Shown: positions 40,400 through 51,889, counted from the stretch's first letter. The stretch: 64,000 nucleotides of DNA from Cristatella mucedo (GCA_009760855.2 WPIO01000009.1:1459001-1523000); one strand, 5' to 3'. The notes: a model not told the origin generated them from the letters alone. Program-made: numbers and translations.

Positions 40400-42660
40400 T
40401 AATAGTAATGATATTAATGCACATTGCAAAGCAACCTCAGATAACCAAATATTTTTTAAGGCGCTTTATATTTGCTGCAAAGGAAGCACGATTGAGTGGT
40501 CAATGGTAGCATGGTTACCAGTTAAATTCCAAAAAGCTGGTGATCCAATGCTTAGCCTGGTGGCAGAGTAGATATGACAGATAAGTTGCAGCCAAAGAAC
40601 CAACGGAACTAAAAGGGGATTACATAACCTTTAGCTCGATGCATTGGTGTCCGGTCTCACACACGAGAAGGTCACCTGTGGAGTCCCTCAAGAGTATGTA
40701 CTCGTTCCCTTGCTGTTCTCCATTTATGCACAACCTCTGGGTAAAGTGATTAAGTCCCACGGAATAGGATATCACTTCTATGCTGACGATACTCAGCTTT
40801 ATTTGTCATTCAAACCGTCAGAATATGCTTAAGCAACTGCAAAATTGAATGCTCGCCTAACCGATACTCGACCCTGGATGTCGAAAAACTTCCTGAGATT
40901 AAATAATGATAAAACCGAACTACTGCTCGTAGGACACCCTAAGCGTGTGGCTGTATAAAAGGGCTTTGCTTTTCTAATAGGTGATGCTGTTGTGCGACCA
41001 TCACCACATGCTCGAAATGTAGGTGTCGTTTTTGACAACCGCCTTAATTTCAAAAGCTTCATTAAATAGACTGCTTCTGCAGCTAGCATAACGTCTGATC
41101 CCTATCCAAGATTCGGAGCTGTCTTCCATAGCGGCTTGGAAAAAATTTAACCAGCTCCTTAGTTCTGTCTCGGCTTGATTATTGCAAGTGCGTATTGGCT
41201 GGGCTACCAAAAAAACGATTAGGCCACTGGCTATGAAAATGGCTGCATGGCCAGTCTTCAAGTCCCAGAAGTTTGAGCACGTGTCTCCTTTGGTAAAAGA
41301 GCCGAGATGGTTTCCGGTTGACCAACGGATTCAGAGCAAGGTTCTTATGCTGACCCACAAGGCCCACCACAGCTTGGCTCCTTCGTACCTAGCTGAACTG
41401 CTGCATCAGTTTCAGCCTGTTCGCGCCCTCAGGTCCAGTGTGGACAATAAATTAGCTGTCCCATTCCTCCGCTTAAAGACCTTTGGCGGCAGAAGCTTTA
41501 GCTCGGCAGGTCCTAGACTGTGGAACTCGCTTCCACAATTCTTATGCAACGACAACTACTGCTCTACTGCTCATTATTTTCAGCGGTCCTGAGCTGCTAC
41601 GTTCATGCTATTCAGTACCTCAACTGCTCTCCTGACTCCGCTATGCTTCCCACTTTCTTCTGGTTGCGTGAAACGAAGTCTGTAGGCTACCGAATGCGTA
41701 CCGAAAGCCGCTTAGGCTGTGAGTTCGCTTTACAAAAGTCTCCTGCGTCACACCCACGTGATCTTTGTGACTTTTTGGAGTTACAGACGGACATACATTA
41801 CATTACATTGATTTGTAGACAGTGCAGGTTAGCAAGCTGTGGTGAGCTGTGGCAGCTTCGAGGCTCACGAGTGGCAAGCCTGGCTGCGGAGTTTTGCATC
41901 GGCAGTAAGGGCATTATTGTAAAGTTCGGTAGAATAGCAAGCAGCGAATTACAGAAGACAACGCGAGATGTAGCAATTGCATGGACTTATTTAGATGTGC
42001 TATCCTTGTCTAAACAAGCACGAATTGTGGCAATGCTGCATAGCTAAAAGTAGGAAGACTTGACTGTGTAGTTGATGTGGTCGTCAAATGAAAACTTTAA
42101 TTTAATCATGACGCCTAGATTTCGGGCCGACTCCGCAGAAGATATGCTGGCAGAGCCGATTTTTGGGGATAGCCTTTTAAACTTGCGAATCACAGTTAGT
42201 TTGTCCATAACTATTAAGTTGGTCTTTATCATTATTCCTATAAGGAAAGTTTGCATCTATGTAAGGATGTCGTCATTAAATTCAGTAAGGGGTTGAGAGA
42301 ATTCGACGTGTGGGAGGGCTGGAAGGGATCAACGCAATGGTGCAACTAAGTTGTATCCGTATTGAAGTAAAAGCATAAATTTTGCTTGAAAATCATTTCA
42401 TCAAGATGGAGACTATAGACCGTGATAAAAATGGGATCAAGCTCAGAGCCTAGATTTACCACATATTTCAGAGCTGCATTTTTTTGTCTATTCACATCAA
42501 TGCTCTGAGGTCTCGCACTGAGATATAACCTTAACCATTGCAATGCAGTGCCAGTCATGCCCAAGCGAGATGAGAGGCGCTCAAGAAGGACTCAGTGATC
42601 GTTAGTATCGAAAGCTGCCGAAATATTGACATTGTGCTTGGTGATTACATCACCAAACGA
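40400..42660 (-). mobile_element. family 1 LINE, split by a family 2 insertion
   Basis: The left piece (40400-40645, plus-strand words GGCGCTTTATATTTGCTGC and GTTGCAGCCAAAGAACC) is the 3' UTR and extreme RT C-terminus. The right piece (41813-42660) continues with CAGTGCAGGTTAGCAAG, the RT C-terminal region, and the FLKLND and catalytic neighbourhood (42256-42044 and 42564-42346 on the minus strand). In intact copies the two junction sequences are adjacent, which proves the plus-strand family 2 element between them is an insertion. Heavily mutated. Confidence 0.75.
40646..41812 (+). mobile_element. family 2 LINE nested in family 1
   Basis: A 5'-truncated plus-strand family 2 copy. The RT core piece 40644-40832 reads [19 protein letters not shown] and [16 protein letters not shown]; the C-terminal piece 41182-41592 reads FEHVSPLVKEPRWFPVDQRI and LAPSYLAELLHQFQPVRALRS. 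It ends at GGAGTTACAGACGGACATAC plus ATTACATTACATT. Stops (e.g. after the YADD box) and frameshifts inactivate it. Confidence 0.85.
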
Positions 42661-42855
42661 GTAAGTAAAATTTTCAAAAAGTTAACCTAGCACTTGATCC
42701 TAGGTTACAGCATGATTCAGAGATATTTAGAATAACTGTTACTTACAAATTTATGGGTACATTGGGGTTAGTTAGCAACCATCCTTGTTCAAAGGTGACG
42801 TTTTTGACGTTTTGAAATGTGCTTGAGACCGGTTTGTCTGTGAACTTCGACACCG

Positions 42856-43326
42856 TCAGCGTAAAAATAAATCATACTGTATATGCGTTCGATCATAGCC
42901 AGCTTTGGAAAGACCAAGTCGTGGACTAGTCACCAGAAGACATAGAAAACCGCAAAGTTCATCAGTACCGATTCCAAATTGTTTTCCCCATTTCAGTTTC
43001 GAGGGTGCTGCTTCAAGAACTTGTATTGCACCAGCAAGAATATAGCTGTGGGTCTTCTGCTGTAGTCGTTCTGAGACCCATGCTAGCTGCTCTCCAGTTA
43101 GCCCCAAACCTGACGATTGGCCTATAATGTCTTTTTTAAAGGTCTCACTGGTAGCGTTGGCGAGGCGATGGATATTGATACCTTTATGGAGTGCATAGCG
43201 ACCTGAGTAGTCTCGTGACCACTCAACAGTCTGCCCAAGTGATAGTTCAGGAGACGGTGAAATGTGCGACTTTTGTTGCTTCAAAGTCACCCAGCAATAA
43301 CTGGGCCCTGATAATGGCTGCTTAAT
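42856..43326 (-). CDS. unrecognised intact terminal exon
   Basis: The minus strand has TACTAATATGTGCAG immediately before 43326, an almost ideal branch point and acceptor, followed by 156 uninterrupted codons ending in TGA at 42856. The product is a mixed-composition globular-looking sequence with no low complexity and no similarity to the LINE, SINE or LTR proteins of this window. Its landmarks are WSRDYSGRYALHKGINIHRL (about residues 41-60), GLTGEQLAWVSERLQQKTHS and KWGKQFGIGTDELCGFLCLL. The frame stays open six bases upstream of the acceptor but without an ATG, so it would be the last coding exon of a gene whose earlier exons lie above 43.4 kb and that I did not find. A different frame at its end stays open 29 codons further (SMIYFYADGVEVHRQ and on), so a late frameshift is possible. 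I do not recognise the family. Confidence 0.45.
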   Translation of the reverse strand: MKQPLSGPSYCWVTLKQQKSHISPSPELSLGQTVEWSRDYSGRYALHKGINIHRLANATSETFKKDIIGQSSGLGLTGEQLAWVSERLQQKTHSYILAGAIQVLEAAPSKLKWGKQFGIGTDELCGFLCLLVTSPRLGLSKAGYDRTHIQYDLFLR

Positions 43327-45335
43327 CTGCACATATTAGTAGCATAAGCGCTTAGGCAAATGAATTGCCTTTTGGAAATCAATTCTGCTGGTTTAGGCTA
43401 AAAGAGACCCTGGATTCGTTGCATAGCTTGTCCTAACCCATGGCTACAATTTCTCACGACGATCGAGCAACTAAAAGTAAATTTGTGCAGCACAAGAACG
43501 TGAAACTTGCTAGATTAATAGCTATAGCTGTACAACTGGGAAAATAAACTTATACCTGGCTGTCCGTTGGCATGGGTTTGGTCTCTTCCTTCTCTTTCTA
43601 GGGTAGTCTCTCGTTTAATCCACTTAAGGTATACAAATAAACCTGACCAGGCCTTTTTTCGATCGCTGTTTATTCTGAACTTAGGAACTAGGCCAAGGTC
43701 TTACTTTATTCGGCTTAGCGGCTACTCTTTAACTCATGCGTCTGATCAATTCCTCAAAACCCTCCACCGGTGGCATTTTTGCAGGCTTGCCTCTGAGCCT
43801 ATCGCCGTGGTGAATAAATAGCCTAGTCGAATAGTCGAACCTTAGAGTCAGTGCATAGCTCCCACCAGTTGGTCGCTTTTAAACAAAATCTATTGTCGCC
43901 CCTAAGCCAATCTTCTGTCGTATAACCTTCATTATTTGCTTTGACTTTACAAACGGGTGCAAGCGGGTCTTGCTCGAGTTCCACAACCTTGCTTTCGGTG
44001 CCCTAGTTACATTAACTGAAACTAAACACAGTCAACGATGGTTATGCATACGAGTAGCCTATTTGTAGAGCAAAGGAAGCTGCAGCTTCGTGCTCCTGCA
44101 TCTGGCTCAGCTATTGCTGTCAAGCGTTCTGGATTCGATGCATTTAAGGATGCAATCTAGATATTGGGAACGATGATTTGCTTTAACTTAGCCTTGGTAC
44201 TCAAGTGAAGATCAAACAACGAGATTAGGGGTATGCAATGCCTTCCTATGTGTTCCCTCGTGACACCGTCACCGGCCGGTATATTGTTAAGCGGTCTATA
44301 GGACAGCCATGGAATGTGGATGGTAACTATCCACTCCCTCCTGAGCCTACACCAAATCTCAATAAAAATCCTACTGAATTGCTTGGCTTCAAAGCTTAGA
44401 ACTCAGTTTAGCTGCATGCTCAAACTACAGGGAAGAACATTCTTGACTGACCCCATAACTTAAAAAAACTCACAATCAAGTTTCTGTCAGAGGCTAACAA
44501 TTAAACTGCATACTTCACGCTAAGACGCCACTAAGCCATCTGAATCAGGGTTCTATTAAACGAGCATAACTTGGGATTTAGATGAGTAGTGCCAAACCCA
44601 CCAGGCGTTTGGCACAAAGAAGTTTATCCGGGTCTCCAGAACCCCAGGGCATGGTTGCAGCACTGTCTGTAAGTCTCTCCCGGGAACAAATCTCTGCTTT
44701 TAAATATATAAATATATATATGTGTGCGTGTGCGTGCGTGCGTGCTCGAGCAAAAGCGTATGTGTGTGAGTGTGTCTGTCTTTCTCCAGTTGACCCTCCG
44801 GCTAAGCCTAAGTGTGAGAACTAGTATTTCTGGGTTTTACTAGATTTAATATGTGACTGACCTGACGCCCACCTGCAAAAGTTCCAGGCCACAGCACCTG
44901 CCGCCACAGCTTCAAGCCATTTTGTGAAGCGTTTTGGAACGTCTGTCTAACTTCACCCCGTCAGGGTAACTTTTGTAAATATACTTTATATTCTTAATAT
45001 TGCTAGCTAAACGGTATCCAAAAAATAATTACTAAAACCATACGGTTGCAGTTTTGTGGCACAGGGGACGATCTTGCCGCACACTCAAGAAGGGTATTGC
45101 AGAGTACTGTAGCCAAAGGCAGTGCAATTGTGAGGTGCTTTTGCCACATTTTCTGATTGCATACCATTCTACTGATTATTAGTGAGCTGGCTTAATTTTT
45201 TCTGATTACAGCTGGATAGGGAATCGAGGTCATGGATCTGTTTATCGGAATATAACCTTCTAAAATTTAAGCAGCAAGTACTGGACAGTTTTTCCTTGAT
45301 AGGGAAGACTAAATTATGGACATCTTAGAAGGCTA
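43327..45335. other. no gene recognised; microsatellite at 44700-44780
   Basis: Any upstream exon of the minus-strand gene ending at 42856 would be expected here, but I cannot delimit one. 44708-44780 is an (AT)n followed by TGTGCG/TGCG-type repeats. The rest is unique-looking. Confidence 0.35.
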
Positions 45336-45698
45336 TGTAGTTCAATTGCATGCGGGCTGGTACCGCTCCTTTTCTCGACAGCTGGTGGGAGCATCCGCGA
45401 GAGGGGCCTGTGCACAGCTGTGGTCAGCTTCCAAAGAGCCGTTGACACAGGCCGATAACCCACTGGTGAACAGATGGTGGATTCACCATCGGGGTCGCCC
45501 AAGGGACAGTCGGGAGTCGAGCGACAGTCGGGGTTGAGGAGAGGAGACTCGAGTGTGAGAAGGTGGCGAAGGCAGTCGTGCGTCTTGTGGTTCCTTCCCT
45601 TGTGCAATAAACCGCAGGCGTTGTTCATCTGGGCCAGCGTTCCGTATGCCGAACCACAAGCTATTTCTCGGCGGGAGCGACTGTGGCTCGTGTAAACA
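45336..45698 (+). repeat. 5' LTR-like repeat of element 1
   Basis: Shares with the downstream copy GCTGGTACC, CAGCT-GTGGGAGCATCC, GAGAGGGGCCTGTGCACAGC, CCGATAACCC and GGTGAACAGATGGTGGATTC. AATAAA at 45606-45611. It carries an extra 30 or so bases after GGGAGTCGAGCG compared with the other copy. Confidence 0.65.
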
Positions 45699-45893
45699 GG
45701 CTGCTGAACTTCGAGAGGGAGAAAAAGAAAAGTGGCTATGAACCGAGTGAGTGGCACTTGTTTTTGCTCCTTGCGAAGCAGCGGCGTTGTGCGAGGCGAC
45801 AGACAGTGAGACTGCTCACAAAGGAGGGCGGCGGCGTCCTCGGGGGGGGGGGGGGGGGCGGCGGCGTCATCGGGGAAAGCGGCTGCGTCCTCG

Positions 45894-46250
45894 AGGAAGG
45901 CTGCGGCGTCCGCGAGGAAGGCGCCGGCGTCCTCGAGGAAGGCTGCGGCGTCCGCGAGGAAGGCTGCGGCGTCCGCGAGGAAGGCGGCGGCGTCCTCCAG
46001 GAAGGCTGCGGCATCCGCGAGGAAGGCGGCGGCGTCCGCGAGGAAGGCGGCGGCGTCCGCGAGGATAGTGGCGGCGTCCGCGAGGAAGGCGGCGGCGTCC
46101 TCGAGGAAGGCGTCGGTGTCTGCGAGGAGGGCGGTGGCGTTCGTGAGGAAGGTGGCAGCGTCCTCGAGGAAGGCGGCTGCATCAGCTAGGAAGGCGGCGG
46201 CGTCCGCGAGGAGGGCGGTGGCGTCCGCGAGGGAGGCGGCAGAGTCTGCG
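45894..46250 (+). repeat. 21-bp minisatellite, open in several frames
   Basis: About 17 units of GAGGAAGGCGGCGGCGTCCGC with variants, preceded by a G homopolymer (45841-45858). Plus-strand frames read EEGGGVR (frame of 45683-46189) or ARKAAAS (46068-46418); the minus strand reads Pro/Ser-rich RTPPPSS. Open frames on both strands follow from the 21-base period and are not evidence of coding by themselves. Confidence 0.8.
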
Positions 46251-46400
46251 ACAGAGTGGGCAGTGGCCTGCGACAGAGTGGGTAGTTGCCTGCGACAGAG
46301 TGGGCAGAGGTTTACGACAGAGTGGACAGTGGCCTGCGACAGAGTCGGCTGTGGCCTGCGACAAAGTCGGCGGCGTCCGCGACATAGTCAGTGGCCTACG
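46251..46400 (+). repeat. about 27-30-bp repeat after the minisatellite
   Basis: Units of CTGCGACAGAGTGGGCAGTGGC-type recur about five times, reading VACDRVG in one plus frame. A similar VA(C/S)DQG word recurs in the interior of LTR element 2 on its own sense strand. Confidence 0.6.
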
Positions 46401-46699
46401 ATGCAGAGAAAGCCATGACGGTGACGTTGGCCTGCGACCAGCCGGTGGGCTGTGACGCGGCCCAGGCCGGAGTGTGCAGACCGAGTAGTCTGCACAGGAC
46501 GGAGAGACTGGGAAGGCTTGAGAGGCTGTGCAGGCTGGAGAAGCAGCTGCACATTTCGGAGACGCGACGGCAGGATCGGCAGAGGCGGATAGGCTTGCTC
46601 ATTGCTGCTCTGTACCTTGCAGCTACATGTGTCGGTGCTGCAAACCTGTGACCCTTTGCATTGGTGCTGCAAACTTGTGACCTTAAGGTCAAGGGGGCG

Positions 46700-47028
46700 T
46701 GTAGTTCGATTGCATGGTGGCTGGTACCACTCCTTTCCTCAACAGCTAGTGGGAGCATCCCCGAGAGGGGCCTGTGCACAGCTGTGGTCAGCGTCTAATG
46801 AGGCGTTGACACAGGCCGATAACCCGCTGGTGAACAGATGGTGGATTCACCACCAGGGTCAGCCAAGGGACAGCCGGGAGTCTAGCGAGAGTAGGGGCCG
46901 AGGGAAGCCTTGGGCTCTGGGGCTCCGTGCATTGGTAATAAACTGTCGGTGTTGGGCATCGGCCGGCTCTCTGCTGTGAGAACAAACGACAGGCTATTTG
47001 AAGGTTTTTCATGACGACACCTTTAACA
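46700..47028 (+). repeat. 3' LTR-like repeat of element 1
   Basis: Second copy of the terminal repeat, 329 bases; AATAAA at 46937-46942 followed by CTGTCGGTGTTGGGCATCGG. The third, minus-strand copy at 29050-29449 is closest to this version (GGCTCTCTGCTGTG is shared). Confidence 0.65.
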
Positions 47029-47221
47029 TTCGAAACGGTGACAGTCATTAATCAAAATTGCAATTTCAGTGAAGCTTATGAGAATTCATCACAAAAGATA
47101 AATTCCTACGGTGGCTTCTATAACTGTTTTATTTTCATCGTTATAATTAATTTTATAGTTGTGTAAAACTACTGGAGCCTTCGCCCTTTGCGATAACAGT
47201 ATATATGTGAACGGACAATAT

Positions 47222-48440
47222 CATCCGCATTACCTCTAAAACATGGTTTACCGTAGGGGTCCGTGCTAGGTCCTGTTTTTTTTCACAGTTTATACTCTCC
47301 CTCTTGCCGCTGTGATTGCCAAGCACAATCTAGGCTTTCACTTCTATGCGGATTGCACTTAGTTGTAACTTTGCTTTGATAACTCCCGGCCTCCGAGCAC
47401 GTCAGAATCTCTGAACTCCCTTGCTGCATGTATTGATGACGTCCGCAATTAGATGTGATAATTTTTTTTAATTGAATGATGATAAAACTAACTTATTAGC
47501 TATGGGCAAACCAGGTGTGATTATAAAATTGAAAAGACTAACACTCAAAACAGGCTATGCCAGAGTCTCTCCACTTGAATCTGCACCAAATCTAGGTTGT
47601 CATGTGCCGAAGTGACCTTTTGTTAGACGATTACATTAGCTCCACAATCAAGTCTGTGGACTTTCAGCTACGTAACATTGGTAACATTCGGGCTTGTTTA
47701 GATAAGGATACTACATCTAAGTTGGTCCACGCATTTGCGACATCCCGTCCTCTTGACTTCTGTAACTCATTGCTTGCTGGCCTACCGGCATGAACAATCA
47801 ATAGATTACAGCCGGTGCAAAACTCTCCAGCTAGGCTTGTCTGTCGTGAGAGTCACAGTCACCACATCAAACCACTTCTCACCTACCTGCACTGGCTACC
47901 AGTCAAGCAATGGATTGATATCATGATTTTTTGCTCCCTTTTACATCCTTCGATTCTTTTACACTATCCGGATCAGATCATATCAGATCTACTGCCCCAT
48001 CAGGCCAAGAAACGTACTACCTGCTTTTTGGAAACAAACTGTTTACTTAAACCTAGTACAAACCTCAAATCCTTTGGAGACTGAGGATGTAGTTCGTACG
48101 CTCCCAAAGCTTGAAACTTACTCCTAACTTGAGTCGCGACATCCACTGACCTGACAACATTTAAAAAGACCTTGAAAACTAGCCTATTTAGGACAGCATT
48201 TAGTGGGTCTTTAGGATTCGCTCTTTAAGTGCTTATAGGTGCTGACAATGTGCCTGCTGCCACTCACCAGGCTTGCATGCTGACTCTGTGCATGTCAGCG
48301 GTAGCCATGAAGTTCATGTTGTTTATCAAGCATGATACCACTCACCATTCAATTGTGATGTCTTTGCAGCAAATTCAAAGCTCCTAGAATGAGATTGAGT
48401 TCTCTTAGGATGCTCTATCAAGTGTATTAATACTATTCTC
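47222..48440 (+). mobile_element. family 1 LINE, 5'-truncated and degraded
   Basis: It begins at the LKHGLP-GSVLGPVLF part of the RT (about 47238) and reads GFHFYADCT, a broken catalytic box, near 47335. Later pieces are SDLLLDDYISSTIKSVDFQLRN (47605-47670) and LLTYLHWLPVKQW (47875-47915). It ends with the CTCCTAGAATGAGATTGAGTTC tail and GTATTAATACTATTC. Multiple stops and shifts. Confidence 0.8.
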
Positions 48441-49611
48441 ATTGATCGCATTAATTCGATTCCTCATTCGAACCAACAATGACCTATTCTCTTACAAAAT
48501 AAGTTGACCTTTTCAGTAGATTGGAAACGTTCGAATGCTTATGACTGGGCAAAATAAAACTATTTTTCATCGGCTTAATGCACTACAGCTGGTTTTAAAT
48601 TGATATCGCATTTGAGAGGAAACATATCGTATTTTCTGATACTGAACTATAAAAAAATTACCTGACAATATCAGATTGGATGCGCATGCTACATAAAGCC
48701 GACCCAGCCAATAGTTATCTTAAAATAAACTTGATTTTAGCTTATGCTTTGCTTCAGTGTGAGAATTGCTTGAAGACAGTTATTCCTACAGGCGTAAAAG
48801 CTCCGCCCACTATATTTGGTGAATGACATGAATGAGACCTGCCCTGGCATTTCACAGAGCACACGAAGCCTATACTGCTAACAAGCTCGCACTATTCAGC
48901 TATTTGCAAAAGTTAGAAATTATTTTGTCAACACAATAGAAAAAGAGCAATTGCTTTTTAAATACAATAATATTACTAGCCCTATGCAATCATAACTCAT
49001 AAATTAAGAGTAACTCCAAGAAAATGAGATAATTGTAGAGGAAAACCTAAGACTTTTGTCCTCATGGAAGAATTATGTCTGCATATCATTAGTTCCAAAA
49101 AGCTACGGAGAATATGCTGCATTTGTAATACTTTTTCAGTGCATTCGAACCGGAAGCGGCTTGTTGTTGCATACAAATCTCTTTTGGTATTTAGCCTGGT
49201 TGTGCTGGGCTTCCAATTCATGCCATGAGTCCTGGGTTTGAGTTCATTAGCGAATAATTGTGTATAGCTCACAGGTAGACATGGTAGTTTCATAAAGAGC
49301 TCTCGCGTTGCTATATGTGCGTGGCATCTGTTTGATCTGACATTTCATTTTCAGCAACAAATCTGAAATAATTTCGCATAATTCAGCTATAAAGATTCCG
49401 TGGTCATCGGCTAGTGCTCACAGCATTTAAAAAAATGGTTTATTAAGAAGCATCATTTGTTGAACAAGCTGAAGGATTTTGTGCAAGCCAGCTCAGGTCC
49501 ACTAAGCTCTGAGAAGCTCTGCAGGAAGCCAGTGAGCTGAACTGGACCTTTGACCAGATGCACGGCTTTGAAGTTAGAACACCCAAGGCATCTCTATTGC
49601 TCGGTTTATTT
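48441..49611. other. no gene recognised
   Basis: AT-rich sequence. A weak tRNA-like word (GAGTCCTGGGTTTGAGTTCAT, near 49227) is noted but not enough to call a SINE. Confidence 0.35.
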
Positions 49612-49745
49612 TAAGTACCAGCTGATTTAACAGCCTCTTTCGTTTACAGACAGAAGAGTCTTTAAGGCTATCACCACCGCTTGCAGTGCAGACAAAAGAT
49701 CGCCCATAGCAGGATTCTCGCTCATGACCTCGCGGCGGAGCAGTT
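49612..49745 (-). repeat. SINE B copy, partial
   Basis: The plus strand shows AGCTGATTTAACAGCCTCTTT, AGAAGAGTCTTTAAGGCTATC, ACCACCGCTTGCAGTG and the B-box region GCAGGATTCTCGCTCATGACC. The A-box head is lost where a family 2 LINE relic begins. Confidence 0.7.
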
Positions 49746-49769
49746 AAGGAAGTGAAAGGAATAGAAGTC

Positions 49770-51560
49770 GCAGCTAAGGAAGCGAAGTGGTGATGGGCCT
49801 CGTGGATAAGCTTAAAAACTTTGCTCCGTATCTGTTAACCAACCGGCAGCCACCCTAGGTCTTTTAGCAAAGGAGACGAGTGGTCAGATATCTGAGATTT
49901 TCAAACTAGCCTTGTAGCCATATTCAAAGCCAGCTGCAGTAGCCAAGTGGCTTTTTTTGGCAGCCCAGCCAAAGGGGAATTACAATAATCCAGCCGAGAC
50001 ATAATCAGGAGCTAGTTTTTAAATTTTTTGCAAGCAACCGTGAACGGCAGTTACTAATTTTAGATAGGGATCAGACCTGATGGCAAACTGTGGAAGCAGT
50101 CTTTCTAACAAAGCTTTCAAAATTTAGGCAACTGTCTAGACGAAAGTTAAACTCCAAGCACTTGATGCTTGCACAACAGCATAGCATAATAGAAGCGCAA
50201 ATTCATTTAGTATTGCCACACGCTTAGGGTTTCTAATTAGCAGCATTTCAGCTATATCGTCTTTTAGTTTAAGAAAATTCTCTGACATCCAGAATCCGAC
50301 ACAGTAATGCAAACTTTTATTTTAACAGTCGCTGCAGCAGATTTCAGCGGTTTGAAGGATCAATACAGCTGCAGGTTTTCAGCTTACAATTGATATCCTA
50401 TTCCATGATCCTGAATCACTAGTTCCCTAGGTTAAGCAGAAATAAAGAACAGCCACAGGCCAAGGACATCCGCTTGAGGGACTCCCAGGTTACTAGTCTG
50501 GTGGATGATAAGCAAACCCCCATGCGACACGCATTGATCACTATCAGACTAGAACGATTTAAAAATGCCAGTGCCTCGTCAGCCAATCTATTTGTTCTCA
50601 ATCGTTCAAGATGGATACGGCGTTCAATGTTGTCGAATGCAGCTGATAGATCTAGCAGTGCTAAGGCAGTGACACGTCATCTTTACGGTGACACGTCATC
50701 TGCGTGTCATTGTCATTGCTTAGAGGGAGGAGAGAAAATTTAGTGGAATGCTGCCCCATGAACCCAGACTGACACTTCTCTAACATAGTATTCTTTGTAA
50801 TGTGTGCTTGGAGGTGCTTGGTGAGCATGTTTTATAGAATGTTAGACATAAATCGAAGAAAAGAACTGGGTAGTAGTTTGTACGGACCTCCCTAAATCAA
50901 CCATGACTTTTAAATAGGGCTTAAAGACGGCTGATTTGAAGGAGTTGGATACAACCCCTTTTTTCAGGGAAGCCTTACAAATCTTGGTTATGGCTTAATT
51001 AAGTTTGTCCGGCAGTGAAAACTAAATTTATGACGGTGTAGGGCCTCCAGAAAAGAAGCTCTTTTTTAGACCTATTTAATTTAGCCATATGCCAGGCAGA
51101 AACCTCGGAAAATCTATTTTTAAGGAAGGTCACCGGCGCGGGATCAGTAGTGGCCTTAGAGGGAGGGGCTTTGTGGAAGCACGAATGTGCACCAATTTTT
51201 CAGTCTGGAAACGTCTCGGCCGAGCTGTTATTATCTGAGGAGTGAGATCACTCAGCATTGGTCAGCAAATTTTTACCATAAAACACGCCTGTTTTGGTTC
51301 TGACTTACGGGACTTCAGTTTTCGAGTGAAAAACAAGCCCTGGCTTTTGCAAGCTTTCGGGTGTAGAATCGAAAGAAGTCATTGAAATTGACTAGGTCTT
51401 CATCAGATCCAGACGTACTTCATATATCGGTTCGAGCCTGTGCTTAACACGGAGCATCTAATGAAGATTTTAGTGAATTGAAAGGAATCTCCATAATTTT
51501 GTACGAAGAAAATATGTACTGGAGCATGCATGTCAAGAGCATTCCTAAGTATCGTTTTCA
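49770..51560 (-). mobile_element. family 2 LINE, degraded
   Basis: Plus-strand landmarks, in the order of the better copy at 60.9-62.7 kb, are GGGCCTCGTGG (49797), CCGTATCTGTTAACCAACCGG, GGGAATTACAATAATCCAGCC (49977), the catalytic neighbourhood near 50340-50400, GAGGGACTCCCAGG (50474), the SAAFDN-type region near 50630, and the upstream linker to about 51560. No frame of note is intact and the 3' UTR is missing at 49770. Confidence 0.75.
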
Positions 51561-51679
51561 CTGCATCAGTGAGTTTGTTTATAAAGGCTTTAAGTAAAAT
51601 CTTGATGCAGATCAAGAAGACCAGCATCACACACATGTTTTAGCAATTTTTTTTGTCAATAATTTTTGAGTTACATTGC

Positions 51680-51800
51680 CGCACATACTTGATGTTATGC
51701 TTCGAACGCTCTATAAAAAAAACCTTTTGCATAACACGAGCTTCATCTTTGTGACTGTTTGAGCAACAGATGGAGATACATTACTTTACATATTAACGAC
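51680..51800 (+). mobile_element. family 2 LINE 3' end fragment
   Basis: About 120 bases: CTCTATAAAA, CATAACACGAGCTTCATC, GTTTGAGCAACAGATGGAGATAC, ATTACTTTACAT. It is the extreme 3' end with the pentanucleotide tail, opposite in orientation to the preceding family 2 relic. Confidence 0.7.
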
Positions 51801-51889
51801 AAGTTCTCCAGCCATGGTCTGTGTATTGATCTTTGAGCTTGCTATCATTTTCATGTATAGCTATTTGCATTCTTCTGTGTGCATAGTTG

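Larger units (their letters stand above)
45336..47028 (+). mobile_element. short LTR-minisatellite-LTR element (LTR element 1)
   Basis: Two direct repeats in the same orientation, 45336-45698 and 46700-47028, flank about 1 kb. Each starts TGTAGTTC(A/G)ATTGCATG, has an internal AATAAA and a CA end near TAAACA/TTTAACA. A purine-rich AAGGTCAAGGGGGCG (46685-46699) abuts the downstream repeat, as a polypurine tract would. The interior has a 21-base minisatellite, a second repeat and a 86-residue frame (46391-46651) with an Arg/Leu-rich heptad-like stretch (RLGRLERLCRLEKQL). No pol domains. Boundaries are approximate and no target-site duplication was found. I read it as a non-autonomous LTR element; a duplicated unit flanking a minisatellite is the alternative. 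Confidence 0.6.

Noticed and set aside
45314-45757. 147-residue minus-strand frame
   Set aside because: It is the complement of the LTR-like repeat of element 1; similar antisense frames appear in the other LTR copies by sequence identity alone.
45736-46182. 148-residue Pro/Ser-rich minus-strand frame
   Set aside because: A 21-base repeat keeps all frames open on both strands; this frame has no start context, flanking signal or domain.
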